From NCBI GenBank assembly GCA_027563935.2, contig CM050450.1, positions 29,251,439 to 29,315,438 of the forward strand: 64,000 nucleotides of DNA. The letters run 5' to 3'. A program made the translations under genes and the position numbers. Below are positions 1 to 10,843 of the stretch, one piece after another; within the stretch, counting starts at the first letter, position 1, and every line of letters starts with the position of its first letter. This DNA comes from Costus lasius. Taxonomy: Eukaryota; Streptophyta; Magnoliopsida; Zingiberales; Costaceae. The notes under the pieces are model-generated. The model saw only the letters and a program-made list of their open reading frames with translations, was not told the DNA's origin and did not search any database.

Positions 1-352
1 AGTAACTCTTAGTTTGCTTCCAAAAAACTCATTTTAGGTGTAAAATAAATATGTGTAATATATTAATATATCAATTAAAAAGTTGAAATATAAATGTGAT
101 CAATATTGCATGCAACACGGGATATTATATCTTGATCAAAATTACTTTTCAAATAATATCTTAACATTTCCAATGTCAACCCAAAATGGCCAAGTCTATT
201 TGAAGCGTACAAATGAAAATACCAAGGGTTGTTAATACACTATCAGCCAAGGTTTAAAAAATAAGTCCAAAAAACCAGTCTGGGACTGGTATTGACTGCA
301 CCGTACCAGTAGCACCAATACCATGTACATAAATATACATGGAGATATATAT

Positions 353-410
<58 letters not shown>

Positions 411-1190
411 GTATATGTATATACTGGTTGGTTTGCACTGGTTTTTGAAAGCATAGCAATACTTTGTCACATGGAAGGTATATAGATCTATTAGTTATAT
501 AATTTGTTACATTTTTCCTTCAATTATGTTCACACTATTGGCTATGGGGCATCGTTTCCACATCATTTAGGAGAAAAGTTTAAATTTACATTGATATATT
601 AGTAGACTATGATATTTGTAGCTTCTTTAGATAACAGTACAACAACAACATATTTGAGTTTTAAAAGGTCAAAAGGTTAATGATTATCATATGGATTCCT
701 TAACCATAAATATGTTAGTTTTATATCCACAATACACTACCGTGGAATAAAGACACATCTAAACCAAAAAAAAAACATTCTAACAACTTGACACAAACAA
801 GGAACTAAAAACTGATATGAATGGCCCAATTTAGCTAGTTTATACCAATCCGAAGGATCGTTAGAGTACATACTGGCACCATCTAATTTATGTGTTAGTA
901 CTAGTCAGCACAATGGAACCTAGTTGTACCAGACTGTACCGACACATGCATATGTCAATACCGACCAATTCCAATGATAAAAGATATTTCAACAAATAAA
1001 AACACTGTTTTATTCATTTATAGATGGAAATAAGGGGAAGAGAGAAAATAAGGAGAAAAGAGCTGTGTATAAGCACTCGTTCCCTTCACATGTCACTCTT
1101 AATTCTCTAATCTCTCTAAAACTCTCTCATAAACTCTCTAAACTCTCTTCTTCACTTAATCGTAATTAGCATTATATGATATCTAAAAAT
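1..1190. other. AT-rich intergenic sequence
   Basis: No gene is recognised here. The stretch is AT-rich, and both strands are full of stops. It contains the TA microsatellite listed separately and two short patches rich in GTACC/ACCAGT words (near 270-330 and 840-975). Similar words occur near 10440-10540 beside the host gene, so a dispersed low-copy repeat is possible. Short reading frames across the microsatellite are composition artefacts. Confidence 0.6.
344..424. repeat. TA/GTATAT compound microsatellite
   Basis: An almost pure TA tract is interrupted three times by the word GTATATGTAT (starting near 361, 387 and 411). The spacing of about 24-26 bases makes it a small higher-order repeat, not a simple (TA)n. 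Confidence 0.9.
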
Positions 1191-1194
1191 CAGA

Positions 1195-1480
1195 ATATTG
1201 ATTTCACCTAACATTATGCATGGAATATGCCATAAGATCTTGACCATCGACAATGCATATATTGTAAGAACAATATTGAAGGTGAAGGTGCAGACTCATG
1301 TTAAGCAACATCTTACCAATGGATACTCCAATATTTCTAAATACCCAAAGGTATCACTTGAAATCTATTAAGCAATTTGTGAAAAATATTAAATCTCTCT
1401 GGACAGATGTACAATATATTATTGAGGAAAGTAAGGATTTTGATTGGCATAGAGTGGGCCCCATATTATATCATTTATAC
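1195..1480 (+). pseudogene. hAT-type transposase remnant: BED zinc-finger end
   Basis: Conceptual translation across two frames gives a recognisable BED-type zinc finger of the kind found at the N terminus of plant hAT-superfamily transposases. An AWN..DLD block is followed by QCIYCKNNIEG (both cysteines of the CxxC pair, near 1250-1285), then KQHLTNGYSNISKYPKV (near 1305-1350). The histidine ligand is kept; the final cysteine position reads tyrosine. A one-base frame change lies near 1290 and a stop near 1370, so the finger cannot be made as it stands. BED fingers bind transposon ends or host promoters in this superfamily. The family call rests on motif reading, not a search. Confidence 0.6.
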
Positions 1481-3656
1481 TAAAGGCATGGAGATAAATC
1501 TATTAAAAATCTTGAGATAAGAGACTATTATTTGAACTTCAAGGGCTCAATATGTCTGGCCATCCGATCAACTTCTATGCACTAGAAACAACCTCAATTT
1601 TAGGCCAAGGGAGTATGCTGATAGCAGAAATGCAGTAAGATCTACTTCAGCTACGTACCAAATGAGGCAAACTACAAGTATAAGCACTAGAAGCCATATA
1701 ACCCCTACAAGTCGACATGGCATTAGTAGCTTCTTGGGACTGGTTCAATGAACTCGCAGACCTAGGTCATTTCCATCATAAGCAAGTAAACAGCTTCGAA
1801 TAGATGATGCTAGTTAAAGAATTATGACATTTGTCAAGCTATATTAAAATGTTTTCACTTTAACCAAATTCTTGCTCATGCCATAAGTGACAATTATTAT
1901 TATGCTATGGTTTCTAAGATATAAGAATCAGGCTTATAAATTCAACTGCGCATACTATATGAGATTGTTAGGTTATATTTTAATGAAGTGGAAGAATGAC
2001 ATACTTAAATGAGAAGAATGAACATGGCAATAGGACTTCAATATAACTCTCGTATGCGATGCTTAGTCTAGGACTATTAAGATAAGTATAACTAATTTTT
2101 TCATATGTTGTAATAAGGTTATATTTCATAAGTCAATAGACGCATCAACCGAGTATTATCCAGTACTGTACATTTACCATCTGTTGAAGACCATCATTGA
2201 AGAGATTAGACAAAAGTATAGTATCCATCTAGTGACAAACGGAAGCAACCCAATTCACATATAACCATCACTAGGTGAAAGCTAAGAAGAAATAATTTTA
2301 AAAAATGTGATATCACGACATAGGTTTGCTATGCACTTTATTACTTTGGAGTATTTACTTGTGAATAAGGTTGGGTTGAATCATTATTTTGATATATATG
2401 TGTGTTGTGGTTGTGCCTATAGTCCTCCTGAAAAGTTATAAAGAGAAGAAGCTAAATAATGGAGAAAATATATCATATGATTTAATATTATATAAGACAT
2501 ATTAACACAACAATGGGTAATAAAGTTACTCTATATATTGATATTGTCTAGTGCAGATGGAAAAACCAAATGGTACGAAACTCACTTGATGGGTGAGTAT
2601 CATAATCTTTTATGCAATTATTTTAGTTATTTCATTACCTATAATCCCTATACAAATGTTAATAATATTTATTTTTTTGTCTATCAACTTACTACCTAAA
2701 TCCATCGTACCAATATTACAATAACTTGGGAACACGACAAGATTGGCTTATAAGCATATATGAAGATACTCTATTTGTAGCCAAACACAAAAATTACTAC
2801 TGCAACAATTGGAGGTCGGAAGTATAGACTAGATAAAATGACATTTGGAGATCCAATTGCATTGGATTTGCATCACATGATAAATCCACGTAAGCAATTT
2901 AATTTATTTTTTCAACTAACGTGGTCTTTTTAATTATGAGTCTGACAATCTAATTATGATATATTTTAAATTTGCAAGTTGAATAGTGGTTACAATTTAG
3001 AGTTAAAAGCCTCAAACTTACATAATGTATTAATTCACATCCTATCATAACATGTATCACTAAGTGGATACAAAAATATGGGTCAAACTTAACTCAAGAA
3101 ATTAGTTTATGTTTATAAGACTCAAACTTAGGATTCTACAAGAGGAAAAAGGCCGAAAGTCAAAGTTATATTAGACTCTTTCAATAGTTCATTTGAACAT
3201 GAATTATTGGTCAACCATAAAAGATCAAGATCTTGCAATGAAAGTAATTCATCCCAGCCCTCTTAAGATATTACTAAACTCATTGAATAGGCTGACAATG
3301 AAGCCGGCTAGAGGCCTAATTACTAAGAAATGATGAGAAAGGTGATCAAATGGAGTAGGATATGCTACTTTGATTTAGTAGAATCCAACCATTATGCTTG
3401 TCTTCCTAGCAATGAGGCCAACAACGAGCTCACTTGTTAGGCCAAAGATTAAGAAGAAAGAATTTGACAACTATAAATGAGAAAGCTCTAGTGGACCTAT
3501 TATTTACTATTGATGAGCAAGAAGATACAAAATCTGAAGAAACATATTCTCTTTGAAATTCGTATCCATGACAAGAAAAACAAAATGATACAAGTGATGG
3601 AGACAATATAAGCCTAGATGATGGAAGTACTATCAATGGTGATGAAATAGTACTAG

Positions 3657-3728
3657 GAACACAACAACCTTAGACTTGTGAAGAAGACTACAGAACACAA
3701 CAACCTTAGACTTGTGAAGAAGGCTACA
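3657..3728 (+). repeat. 36-bp tandem duplication
   Basis: The segment starting GAACACAACAACCTTAGAC at 3657 is repeated at 3693 with one difference near the end. The period is 36 bp, i.e. 12 codons, inside the tail of the hAT remnant. Confidence 0.85.
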
Positions 3729-3866
3729 TGCATCGCACACAAGAGTCAAACCACTCAAGTAGACTTAAAAGGCAGCATAGTATACCAATATCAAAGAAGT
3801 AAAAGTTCAACCTCAATGAAGCAAAGAACCTAATCCCCTGTGAAGAAAATAAATCCACTCTACATC

Positions 3867-4010
3867 AAAGTTAAAGAATGGCTCATCATAGTCCTAGTCA
3901 AGTTATGAAGGATACGATTCACAAGGAGCTTATATATTAAAGTTAAAGATTGACTCATTATAGTCCCAGTCAAGTTACAAAGGATACGATTAACAATGAG
4001 CTTATATGTA
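3867..4010 (+). repeat. 72-bp imperfect tandem duplication
   Basis: A unit beginning AAAGTTAAAGA at 3867 recurs at 3939 with several substitutions. The shared words include AGTCAAGTTA and GGATACGATT. The period of 72 bp equals 24 codons. Confidence 0.8.
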
Positions 4011-4180
4011 TTTATACCTCATTTCAATTCTAGTACATACCCAATTGTGATAGTAGTTATCTCATAAGAAGTAGTGATCTTAGTGAGTTTAATGTGTATA
4101 TGAATTTTAACATACCTATGTCATATGCATTGGGAGAACTTATGAATATGGGCACAACAAAACTATGAGATAGAATTAAC

Positions 4181-4394
4181 TGTTGCAAACAAGCCAAGTC
4201 TTTCCTCCACCGATAGTCCAACGAGGTCCAACCCCCACGTATGAAGAACAAAAATAACCTACCTCCTAACGAGAACTCCCCCAACCTTAATACTCCCTCC
4301 TCCCCCTTACTGAACCGAATGTTGCTATGCTGAACCAGACCTAGTTCGGCACGTGTAGACCCTCCAAATAGGAGGCCAGTCCGGTTCATTAATA
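4181..4394 (-). repeat. 3' LTR of the old gypsy element
   Basis: 214 bp matching the 5' LTR at 9422-9642. Both share AAACAAGCCAAGTCT at the left edge and CCAAATAGGAGGCCAG near the right edge. The terminal CA complement is mutated at the inner border. Confidence 0.85.
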
Positions 4395-4735
4395 TTACCT
4401 CCCTCATGAATTCCAACTTTGTCCCCAAGGCTATCTAGTAACTTCGGAAATTGCTCTTGAATGATTTCAACATCTTCCCAAGTCGCTTCCTCCGATGTCT
4501 TCGAAATCCACTGGATTAACCATTGCTTCACAAACCTATCCCCTTATAATATATTCCTAGATGCTAACACAGTTTCTATGACACAGTATGATAGTAACTC
4601 AACCACTAAGTCAGTCTGTAAATTTGCTTCAGATTCTTTGTAATCGACAACTTGCTTCAATTCAGATGTGTGAAATACTGGGTGAATTTGTGAACCGGTC
4701 GGAAGCTCCAAACAATATGCCACTTCTCCCACCAT
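4395..4735 (-). pseudogene. integrase C terminus and chromodomain remnant
   Basis: On minus, 4735-4620 reads VAYCLELPTGSQIHPVFHTSELK, the conserved segment just ahead of the chromodomain in chromoviruses. The 4531-4440 segment reads QWLIQWISKTSEEATWEDVEI, then FPKLLD..LGDKV, matching the W..W......ATWE chromodomain core and the usual LEDKV ending. This is the basis for calling the element a chromovirus. Confidence 0.75.
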
Positions 4736-4799
4736 CTTATCAATGCAAAAAGGCCCATAAAAATGAGCAACAAGCTTTTGATTTATTCTTCGAGCAATT

Positions 4800-5520
4800 G
4801 ACTATTGTCTATGGGGTTGAAGTTTCACAAACACCAATTCCCCAATAGTGAAAGACGTATCCTTGTGATGAATGTTTGCTACTCTTACCATCCTCTGTTG
4901 CGCTCTCATCAAGTTGTGCTTGAGCTCTCTTAGGATTTCGTCCCTATCCATAAGTTCTTGTTCCACTGCCTCTACTTCTGATTCACCCACAAAATAGTGT
5001 TGCAAGGTAGGGGGATGACGTCCGTAGACTATCTCAAAGGGAGATCTTTTGCTATCGATTGGAAACTAGTATTATACCAATATTCCGCCCAATGCAACTA
5101 GGCTGATCACTCACACAGCTGCTCTGAATACGTTTCAAGACATCTATTCAATACTTCCAATTGTCCATCCATCATAGGGTGATATAACGAACTCATCTTG
5201 AGCAAGGTACCTTGCAACTTGAAAATTTCAAATAAAAAATGACTCATAAAAATAAGATTTGTGTCACTAACTATTGATTTGGGAACTCCATGAAGTCTCA
5301 CTATCTCTTTCGCAAACAATTCAACAACCGATCTTGCTGATAAGAGATGTTTAAGTGCCGAAAAATGTCCATACTGGGATAACCAGTCCACCACTACCAA
5401 GATGGCATCTGCCCCTTAGATTTTGGTAATCCTGTTATGAAATTCATACGATGTCTTCCCAAGTGGTTGAAGCAGACCCACTAGAGAAGTAGTTAATACT
5501 TTTGCCTTTGACAAACTGAA
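4800..5520 (-). pseudogene. integrase remnant of the old gypsy element
   Basis: On minus, VVVDWLSQYGHF...VVELFAKEIVRLHGVPKSIVSD is the integrase core (5400-5260). The second acidic residue is in SIVSD, and a following YHPMMDGQLEVLNR block stands for the usual YHPQTDGQTEVVNR, so the glutamate is present. The downstream VANIHHKDTSFTIGELVFVKLQPHRQ (near 4880-4802) matches the C-terminal DNA-binding part. Several frame changes break it. Confidence 0.8.
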
Positions 5521-5889
5521 CATTCTACTACTGACAAACTAAATACTCCACTACTAATTAGTATACATCTTTTTTCATTCCAATCTAATACACATTATCA
5601 ACTAACCGCTCATAAGTTCAGTAAGCCCCAAAATATCCCCTTGTAGGAGTGTGATGGCACTCATGCAACAATGTATCAATCCACTTGGATTTAGCTGGTA
5701 ACACCACACGTCCTTTGTATAACAAGCATTCCTTAACAAATTCAAATGGGGTTCGTAAAGATGGTTCCTCTTCAAATTCTCAAATATTTTCTATAAAGCT
5801 GTTCTTTTCCACCTTTTGAACTTTATTGATATCATGCCAAAGCAGTCTGGAAATTACTCTAAACTAGACGTGCTCAGGTAATCGCGATA

Positions 5890-6510
5890 AAGCATCAGCT
5901 ACCCTATTGTCATTTCTAGGTTTTTACAGCACGTCCATGTTATACCCCAATAGTTTCGTGAGACAATTCTATTGATCTGGTGTGGTAAAGTGTTGATCCA
6001 ATAAGTGTCGAAAAGCCTTTTGATTCGTGAGAACTTTAAATTTCTGTCCCTACAAATAGGGACGCCAATGTTGTACATAAAGAACTAATGTCATTAGTTC
6101 CTTTTCATATGTTAATTTGGCTAAATCTAAGAGAGCCTTACAGAAATAGGCTAATGATTTCCCCTTTTGCATGAGCACTACCCCTATTCTCCTTCCGGAC
6201 TTGTCACATTGATGGTAAATTCTTCATTAAAATCTGATAGCCCTAGAACCGGTGATGTAGTTATGACTTCTTTTAGGTTTTCAAAAGCATTTTGCACTGC
6301 CCTACCCCATTGAAATCCCTCCCTTTTGAGAAGGTTTGTGAGTGGTTGAGCAAGCTTGTCATAATCTTTGATATACCTCTGGTAATAACCCGTGAGTTCT
6401 AGAAATCCTTGAACTGCTTTGGGGTTAGCCATTGTAGCACAATGGATACTTTTTTTGGATCCATGGTCCCCTTGAATGGATAATGTGTCAAAGTTACTCC
6501 ACCTGTCCAA
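5890..6510 (-). pseudogene. RT thumb / RNase H remnant of the old gypsy element
   Basis: On minus, VQGFLELTGYYQRYIKDY..LAQPLTNLLK is the standard connection between RT and RNase H in gypsy elements (6440-6340). It is followed by the start of RNase H (near 6240-6190) and stop-ridden sequence to about 5890. It is non-functional. Confidence 0.75.
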
Positions 6511-6586
6511 ATTGGTACTTCTATTTATTTGCTACAAATTGCTTTTCCTGCAAACCTTTCAAAGTAAGCTTCAAATGTTCCAAATG

Positions 6587-6960
6587 CTACTGCCATGTGA
6601 AGCTGTACACTAAAATATCATAAAAAAACACCCACATGAATTTGTGTAAGTAGGGCCAAAATGTTTTATTCATGACTACTTGAAAGGTAGCCGGAGCATT
6701 CTTAAGACCATCAAAAGGCATCACTTGGAATTCATAATGCCCAAAATGAGTTCTAAAAGCTATGTTGTGCATATCTTCAGGCTTTACTTGAATTTGATGG
6801 TGCCCTGAGCGTAAAATAATTTTAGAGAAATATTCAGCCCCATGAAACTCATCAATTAACTCTTCAATCACTGGAATAGGAAATTTGTCTGGTACAATGA
6901 TACTCTTGAGGGCCTTGTAATCTATACAGAATCTTCAACTCTCATCTTTCTTTAAAACAA
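6587..6960 (-). pseudogene. reverse transcriptase remnant of the old gypsy element
   Basis: On minus, the block [17 protein letters not shown]...[13 protein letters not shown]...[17 protein letters not shown] matches the palm of gypsy RT. The polymerase box that is normally Y/F-DD reads FFYDILVYS (near 6630), so the first catalytic aspartate of the pair is lost. A decayed upstream segment continues to about 6960. Confidence 0.85.
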
Positions 6961-7210
6961 AAATAACCAGGCTTAAATATGGATTTGAACTTTGCAGTGT
7001 TACACCTGCCATCATCATTTCCTTCGCTAGTCGTTCCATCTATCTTTTTGATGACAAACATATCGATAAGGTCTCACCCTAACCGGTTTTTCGTTGGGTT
7101 GTGTAACAATAGCATGATCTAGCTCTCTTGGAGGAAATGTGATGTGTTATGCAAAAACTCTTGTGAACTTTTGCAATAGTTCTTGTAATTGATAATCCTA
7201 CTCTCGATTC

Positions 7211-7768
7211 TCATTTGCAAGGGTAGAAATAGCATCCATGGCCCATATCATGCCCCAAAACTGTGTCCACAATTTTCTCTAAATTCTTTAATGATGTTGG
7301 TGCCAAATTCTTTAACAACATCGATGTGCAAGTGAGGGAGGGATCACCTTCAAGAGCAAATTCTTGTCCCTCTAGTTGAATCTTCATGTACTTTCCCCAA
7401 TCAACCCGAATCTCGCTGAGCATTTCAAGCCAAGTCATGCCTAAAATAAGATCTACGCCCCCTAGACGGAAAAGATATCCCTCAAGCATCTTGGAATACT
7501 TTCCTAGGGATATTGTTAGGTTGTTATGTTGTCCTTAGGCTCCACTTTTCCTCCATCTCCCAAACTAACCCCAAAGTTGGAGTAGGAAAGACATACCATC
7601 CTTGTCCCTTGACCAGTTTTTCAAAACAAAGTTATGGCTCGCTCCACTATCAATTAAGATAAAAGAAGGAACATCGTTTACTTCACCTTTTAACTTCATG
7701 GTGCAAGGACCCAAGATAACTCCATTATCTATAAACTCCTCATCGTAGGTGGCGATATCTTTTAGCAC
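7211..7768 (-). pseudogene. aspartic protease remnant of the old gypsy element
   Basis: The active-site motif ILIDSGASHNFV is read on minus near 7640-7610. The typical downstream block LILGMTWLEML is near 7450-7420, in another frame. These are the two hallmark segments of retropepsin-like proteases in plant gypsy elements. The catalytic D-S-G is intact; the frame is not. Confidence 0.75.
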
Positions 7769-7936
7769 CCCATTGGTTTCGTCTTCCTCATGGAGAATTA
7801 ACAGAAATATAAATTTTTATCTCTTTTATTGACATAGTCTTAATAAGACATTATTCTACCTCCTTTGGTGTGTCCCAAAGTCATGCTGCCCATGATAGTC
7901 CATCGAGAACCATCATGTGATTATTAATATTCCCTT

Positions 7937-7961
7937 TGCCCCCCCCCCCCTCTCCCCCAGA
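7937..7961. repeat. poly-C tract
   Basis: A homopolymeric C run broken by single T bases lies inside the gag/protease interval of the old gypsy element. A second shorter C run lies in its 5' LTR (near 9519-9532). Confidence 0.8.
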
Positions 7962-8089
7962 TGGGAAGTACTTTGAGTTAGTGTCTGATTTTGTGGTGCA
8001 ATGCATCGATTATAAAAGGATGTAGAGTTCTTAGTAAAAGAATAACCTTTGAGGCCCCAAGGAGTTCTGATCATAGTCTCCTCAGATTT

Positions 8090-9150
8090 ACTGCACCCTT
8101 TAACAACACTTCCTCCATATCTCTTTCTTAATAATACATGCTAGAGTAATAGCTCTCATAATGTCCGTGGGAAAGAAAGATTGTACTTGCTCCCTAATTT
8201 CCAATTTTAGTTTCCACAAGGAAAAACTCACATATTGTTGTTCACGTAAATATAGAATTTGAGATACAATCTCTTCATAAGAAATAATGTATTCGGTCAA
8301 GGCTTGCTCTAAAGCAGTTAATGTTCATAAGTTGTGGTTGTTGGAAACTCACTATACATTTCTTCCTTAAGGACTTCCTAATATATGCTTGGTATTCTTC
8401 TTTTCAGTCATTTGAATCAATGAATCGCACGACCCTCCATGCTAACAAATGTCATTGGAATTTTATAGTTTTTAGATGTTCCCCAGATATCAGAGTACTA
8501 CTCCGCTCAAGGGTACTGCTCCGCTCAAGCTATCCAACCGATAGGATCAGTGCCATCAAAATTTGGTAATTCCCCGTGCCTATGCATCCAACATCTATCA
8601 TCTCCTCCGATTACCTCCTAAGTTTGGTTTGCCTGGGCGGAAAGCTCCTCCACGACGTATGAGTGCTTACAACATGAGGGCATAAACCAGATTCCTATGG
8701 AGACCAACACTCCTCCCCGTGCTGGAGGAGATCGATAAGGTTCAGTTCGGGTCGCCTGATGGCCCAATCCTTCATGTAAGGAGCCACCTCCCAGCGAATG
8801 AACAATTGGAGGTCCTGGGCAATCTCGGCAAGCAAATTATGCATCTCATCCAATGCTTCATGGCAATGATCAATTTGAGATTACTTCAGCTGATCTCAAC
8901 TAACTCCTCTTGCTGACGACGCTCCTCGGCCAGTGCTAAAGCTTCCAAATGACGATCACCCATAGATTGTAGTTGAATGGCAATGATAGTGTTCTGTAGG
9001 TTTCCTAGTGACCCTTCCAACATTTTCAAACGAGCCTCCTGTGTGTCACTATCATTGTGACGAAGGTGAATGAATGCTATTGCTTGCGAATCCGCCCACA
9101 CGATCAGCTGACCATGATTTTGCCCATAGATATCATCTGCCACCCACATA
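8090..9150 (-). pseudogene. gag remnant of the old gypsy element
   Basis: On minus, 9149-8886 encodes a charged, glutamine-rich, coiled-coil-like stretch (EARLKMLEGSLGNLQNTII, then EERRQQEE), typical of chromovirus Gag N termini. Near 8300-8100 the fragment TEYIISYEEIVSQIL followed by LEIREQVQSFFPTD resembles the capsid block (EY...FE.L...L..EIR..V..F.P) of these Gag proteins. The two parts are in different frames and separated by stops. Confidence 0.6.
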
Positions 9151-9421
9151 CTGGGACTTGTCTACCGCTTCGAAGAGAAGTCGTCCGCTGCCCAAAAGAT
9201 CGTCTGCAGCTCAAACGAAGTCATTTGCTGCACAGGAGAACATTTGCCACGCGAATGAAGATGTTTGTTGCTCTAACGAAGTCGTCCGCTGCACAAGCGA
9301 TTGTCCGTCATGCAAATGAAAATGTCTTGCTTGAAGATCTTTCATTGCCTAAAGGAAGCTGTCCGCTAGTTAAAAGTGATCGTCTGTCACACATGCCTCG
9401 GATGTGGTAGGTCGGACCAAT

Positions 9422-9642
9422 TGTTGCAAACAAGCCAAGTCTTCCCTCCGCCGACAGCCCAATGAGGTTCAACCCCCACATATGAAGAACAAAAACAGTC
9501 TGCATCCTAACGAGAACCCCCCCCCCCCCTACCCTAATACTCCACCCTTCCCCCTTACTGAACTGGATGTGGCTGCGCCAAACCAGACCCGGTTTGGCGT
9601 GTGAAGACCCTCCAAATAGGAGGCCAGTCTGGTTCATTAACA
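9422..9642 (-). repeat. 5' LTR of the old gypsy element
   Basis: 221 bp, aligned over its whole length with 4181-4394 with many substitutions. It begins on minus with TGTTAATGAACC and ends TTTGCAACA. It contains a run of C (near 9519-9532). Immediately downstream on minus, the sequence starting TTGGTCCGACC occupies the primer-binding-site position. Confidence 0.85.
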
Positions 9643-10600
9643 TAATCACAAACAACTAATTGTATATTAGAATAGTCGTCCTTACTTCCGGATATAATAT
9701 GAGCTTCTACTTTGATGATTTAGTAGAAAGACTTATAGTTGCAAGCTATTATATCATTATCTAATTTTTATTGTAATATTTAGTTTTCAATTTCAATTTA
9801 TGTAGGATCATAATTCACAATATAAATAATTTAAAAATTTTCATGTATGAGATGTAACCTAAGGGGCATGCCAATTTAAAATCAAGCTAAAAAGGTTTAA
9901 ATTGAAAAGTATAAAATTACATTTCAATGTCAAAGTATTTTAATTCTTATTTTAATCAAATATATCAAAGAAATTCCATTTCTAGATTTCTAACTTTTAT
10001 AAGCTTTTAGGACATGTGGGATGGAATCAAAGGAGTAAGAATAGTTCATAATCATGAAAAAAGGTTGCATTAGCAAGGTATGTTATTACATTTCAAAGTA
10101 TAAGTATGTTAATCTCAGTTTAATTAAATATAACAAAATAATCATTAATTATAACTTTTTTACACCTCTACAGCATATGAGATGAAACCCAAAGGGTGGG
10201 GCCGTTCAAAAGTAAAGAAATTAGGCCTTTCATGCCTAGGTAAGATAACACAATTCAAGAATCTCATGGTTCTCATCTAAACTTATAAAATTATCATACT
10301 AGTCTATTATGTATATATTTGCTCGATTTCACATTATTCTCAATCTTAACATCTGATCATTGTTTAAATCATTGTTTTTGTAAGTTGAAATAGATCGAAC
10401 CATCAAATTTTATAATAAAATTTTATTTTTGGGCAAAAAAACTCGGTTTGAGATGGACCAAATCAAACCAACTATACCATGTGTTAGTACGGTTGATATA
10501 TTAGTTTGTATTAATACCCGTTTAAACAACACAAAGTACCGTTAAGAGTCTTAGAGTTCAAGTTAAGGATCAAACAGGTATTTGCCATGTGGTCATTAAG
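9643..10600. other. AT-rich sequence between gypsy element and host gene
   Basis: No coding signal was seen. Positions about 9843-10240 look like two to three diverged copies of a unit of about 165 bp. The recurring segment is CATGTATGAGATG..ACC / CATGTGGGATGGAATC / CATATGAGATGAAACCC at about 9843, 10013 and 10175. If the host gene is intact, this is probably part of one of its introns. Confidence 0.5.
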
Positions 10601-10675
10601 CTAGAAATTACAGGAATGGTTTCTTGGCCAACCTCTGGTCTGTATGAAGAAAAATTTAGCTACTTTAGTACTTAC

Positions 10676-10843
10676 TTGAGAAATCTTAAGTTTAAATGTG
10701 GCTCGACCACGAAGTAGCATTACTGGTTTTGAAGTAGAAGGGTATTCAAGTCCATCACAGCTTGTTAGGAGGGGTGCTTCTGCATCATCTCTAGTTTTTT
10801 CAACATGAGTTCCACTGTCAGCATATAAAAGAGAAGCAACTAC
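10676..10843 (-). CDS. SHA: SHA exon 6 (last exon seen)
   Basis: 56 codons, phase 0: VVASLLYADSGTHVEKTRDD, then PLLTSCDGLEY and GRATFKLKISQ. Acceptor TTTCAG, donor CAA|GTAAGT. Reading through the donor reaches a stop at 10601. A weak acceptor (CATACAG near 10648) leads to no homologous exon. Confidence 0.82.

Larger units (their letters stand above)
1481..4170 (+). pseudogene. decayed body and tail of hAT-type transposase
   Basis: Most of this stretch is riddled with stops. Near 3014-3085 the translation LHNVLIHILS followed by HVSLSGYKN resembles the conserved ILSQ..SSSG.ERNW block of the hAT dimerisation domain. After a frame change, KKLVYVYKTQT near 3095-3120 resembles the following LVYVHYN block. 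Beyond that is an acidic, Ser/Gly-rich tail (near 3500-4010), as found after the dimerisation domain in many plant hAT proteins. The tail has two tandem duplications with periods divisible by three. The remnant ends close to the left LTR of the gypsy element at 4181, which may have inserted into its tail. Terminal inverted repeats were not identified. Confidence 0.45.
4181..9642 (-). mobile_element. Old chromodomain Ty3/gypsy element (Reina-like size)
   Basis: Two matching LTRs (4181-4394 and 9422-9642) bound a 5.46 kb unit read on the minus strand. Internal order on minus is gag-like coiled coil, capsid remnant, aspartic protease, reverse transcriptase, RNase H, integrase and chromodomain, which is the chromovirus order. 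LTRs read TGTTAATGAACC...TTTGCAACA. Immediately upstream of the 3' LTR is a purine-rich tract (GAGGGAGGTAA, 4395-4407), the expected polypurine tract. Flanking 5-mers (ttaac at 4176, taatc at 9643) do not match exactly, consistent with age. All domains carry stops and frame changes. Total length and LTR size fit Reina-type chromoviruses; the lineage is inferred. Confidence 0.85.

Noticed and set aside
232..470. Overlapping minus-strand reading frames rich in Ile/Tyr/His
   Set aside because: They are translations of the TA/GTATAT microsatellite in three frames; no coding signal.
4161..4180. Matching TSD for the old gypsy element
   Set aside because: Flanks ttaac and taatc share only part of their bases; this cannot be claimed as an intact duplication.
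10601..10675. Possible seventh SHA exon after acceptor CATACAG near 10648
   Set aside because: The translation stops after 12 codons and does not resemble the expected next exon; treated as intron.
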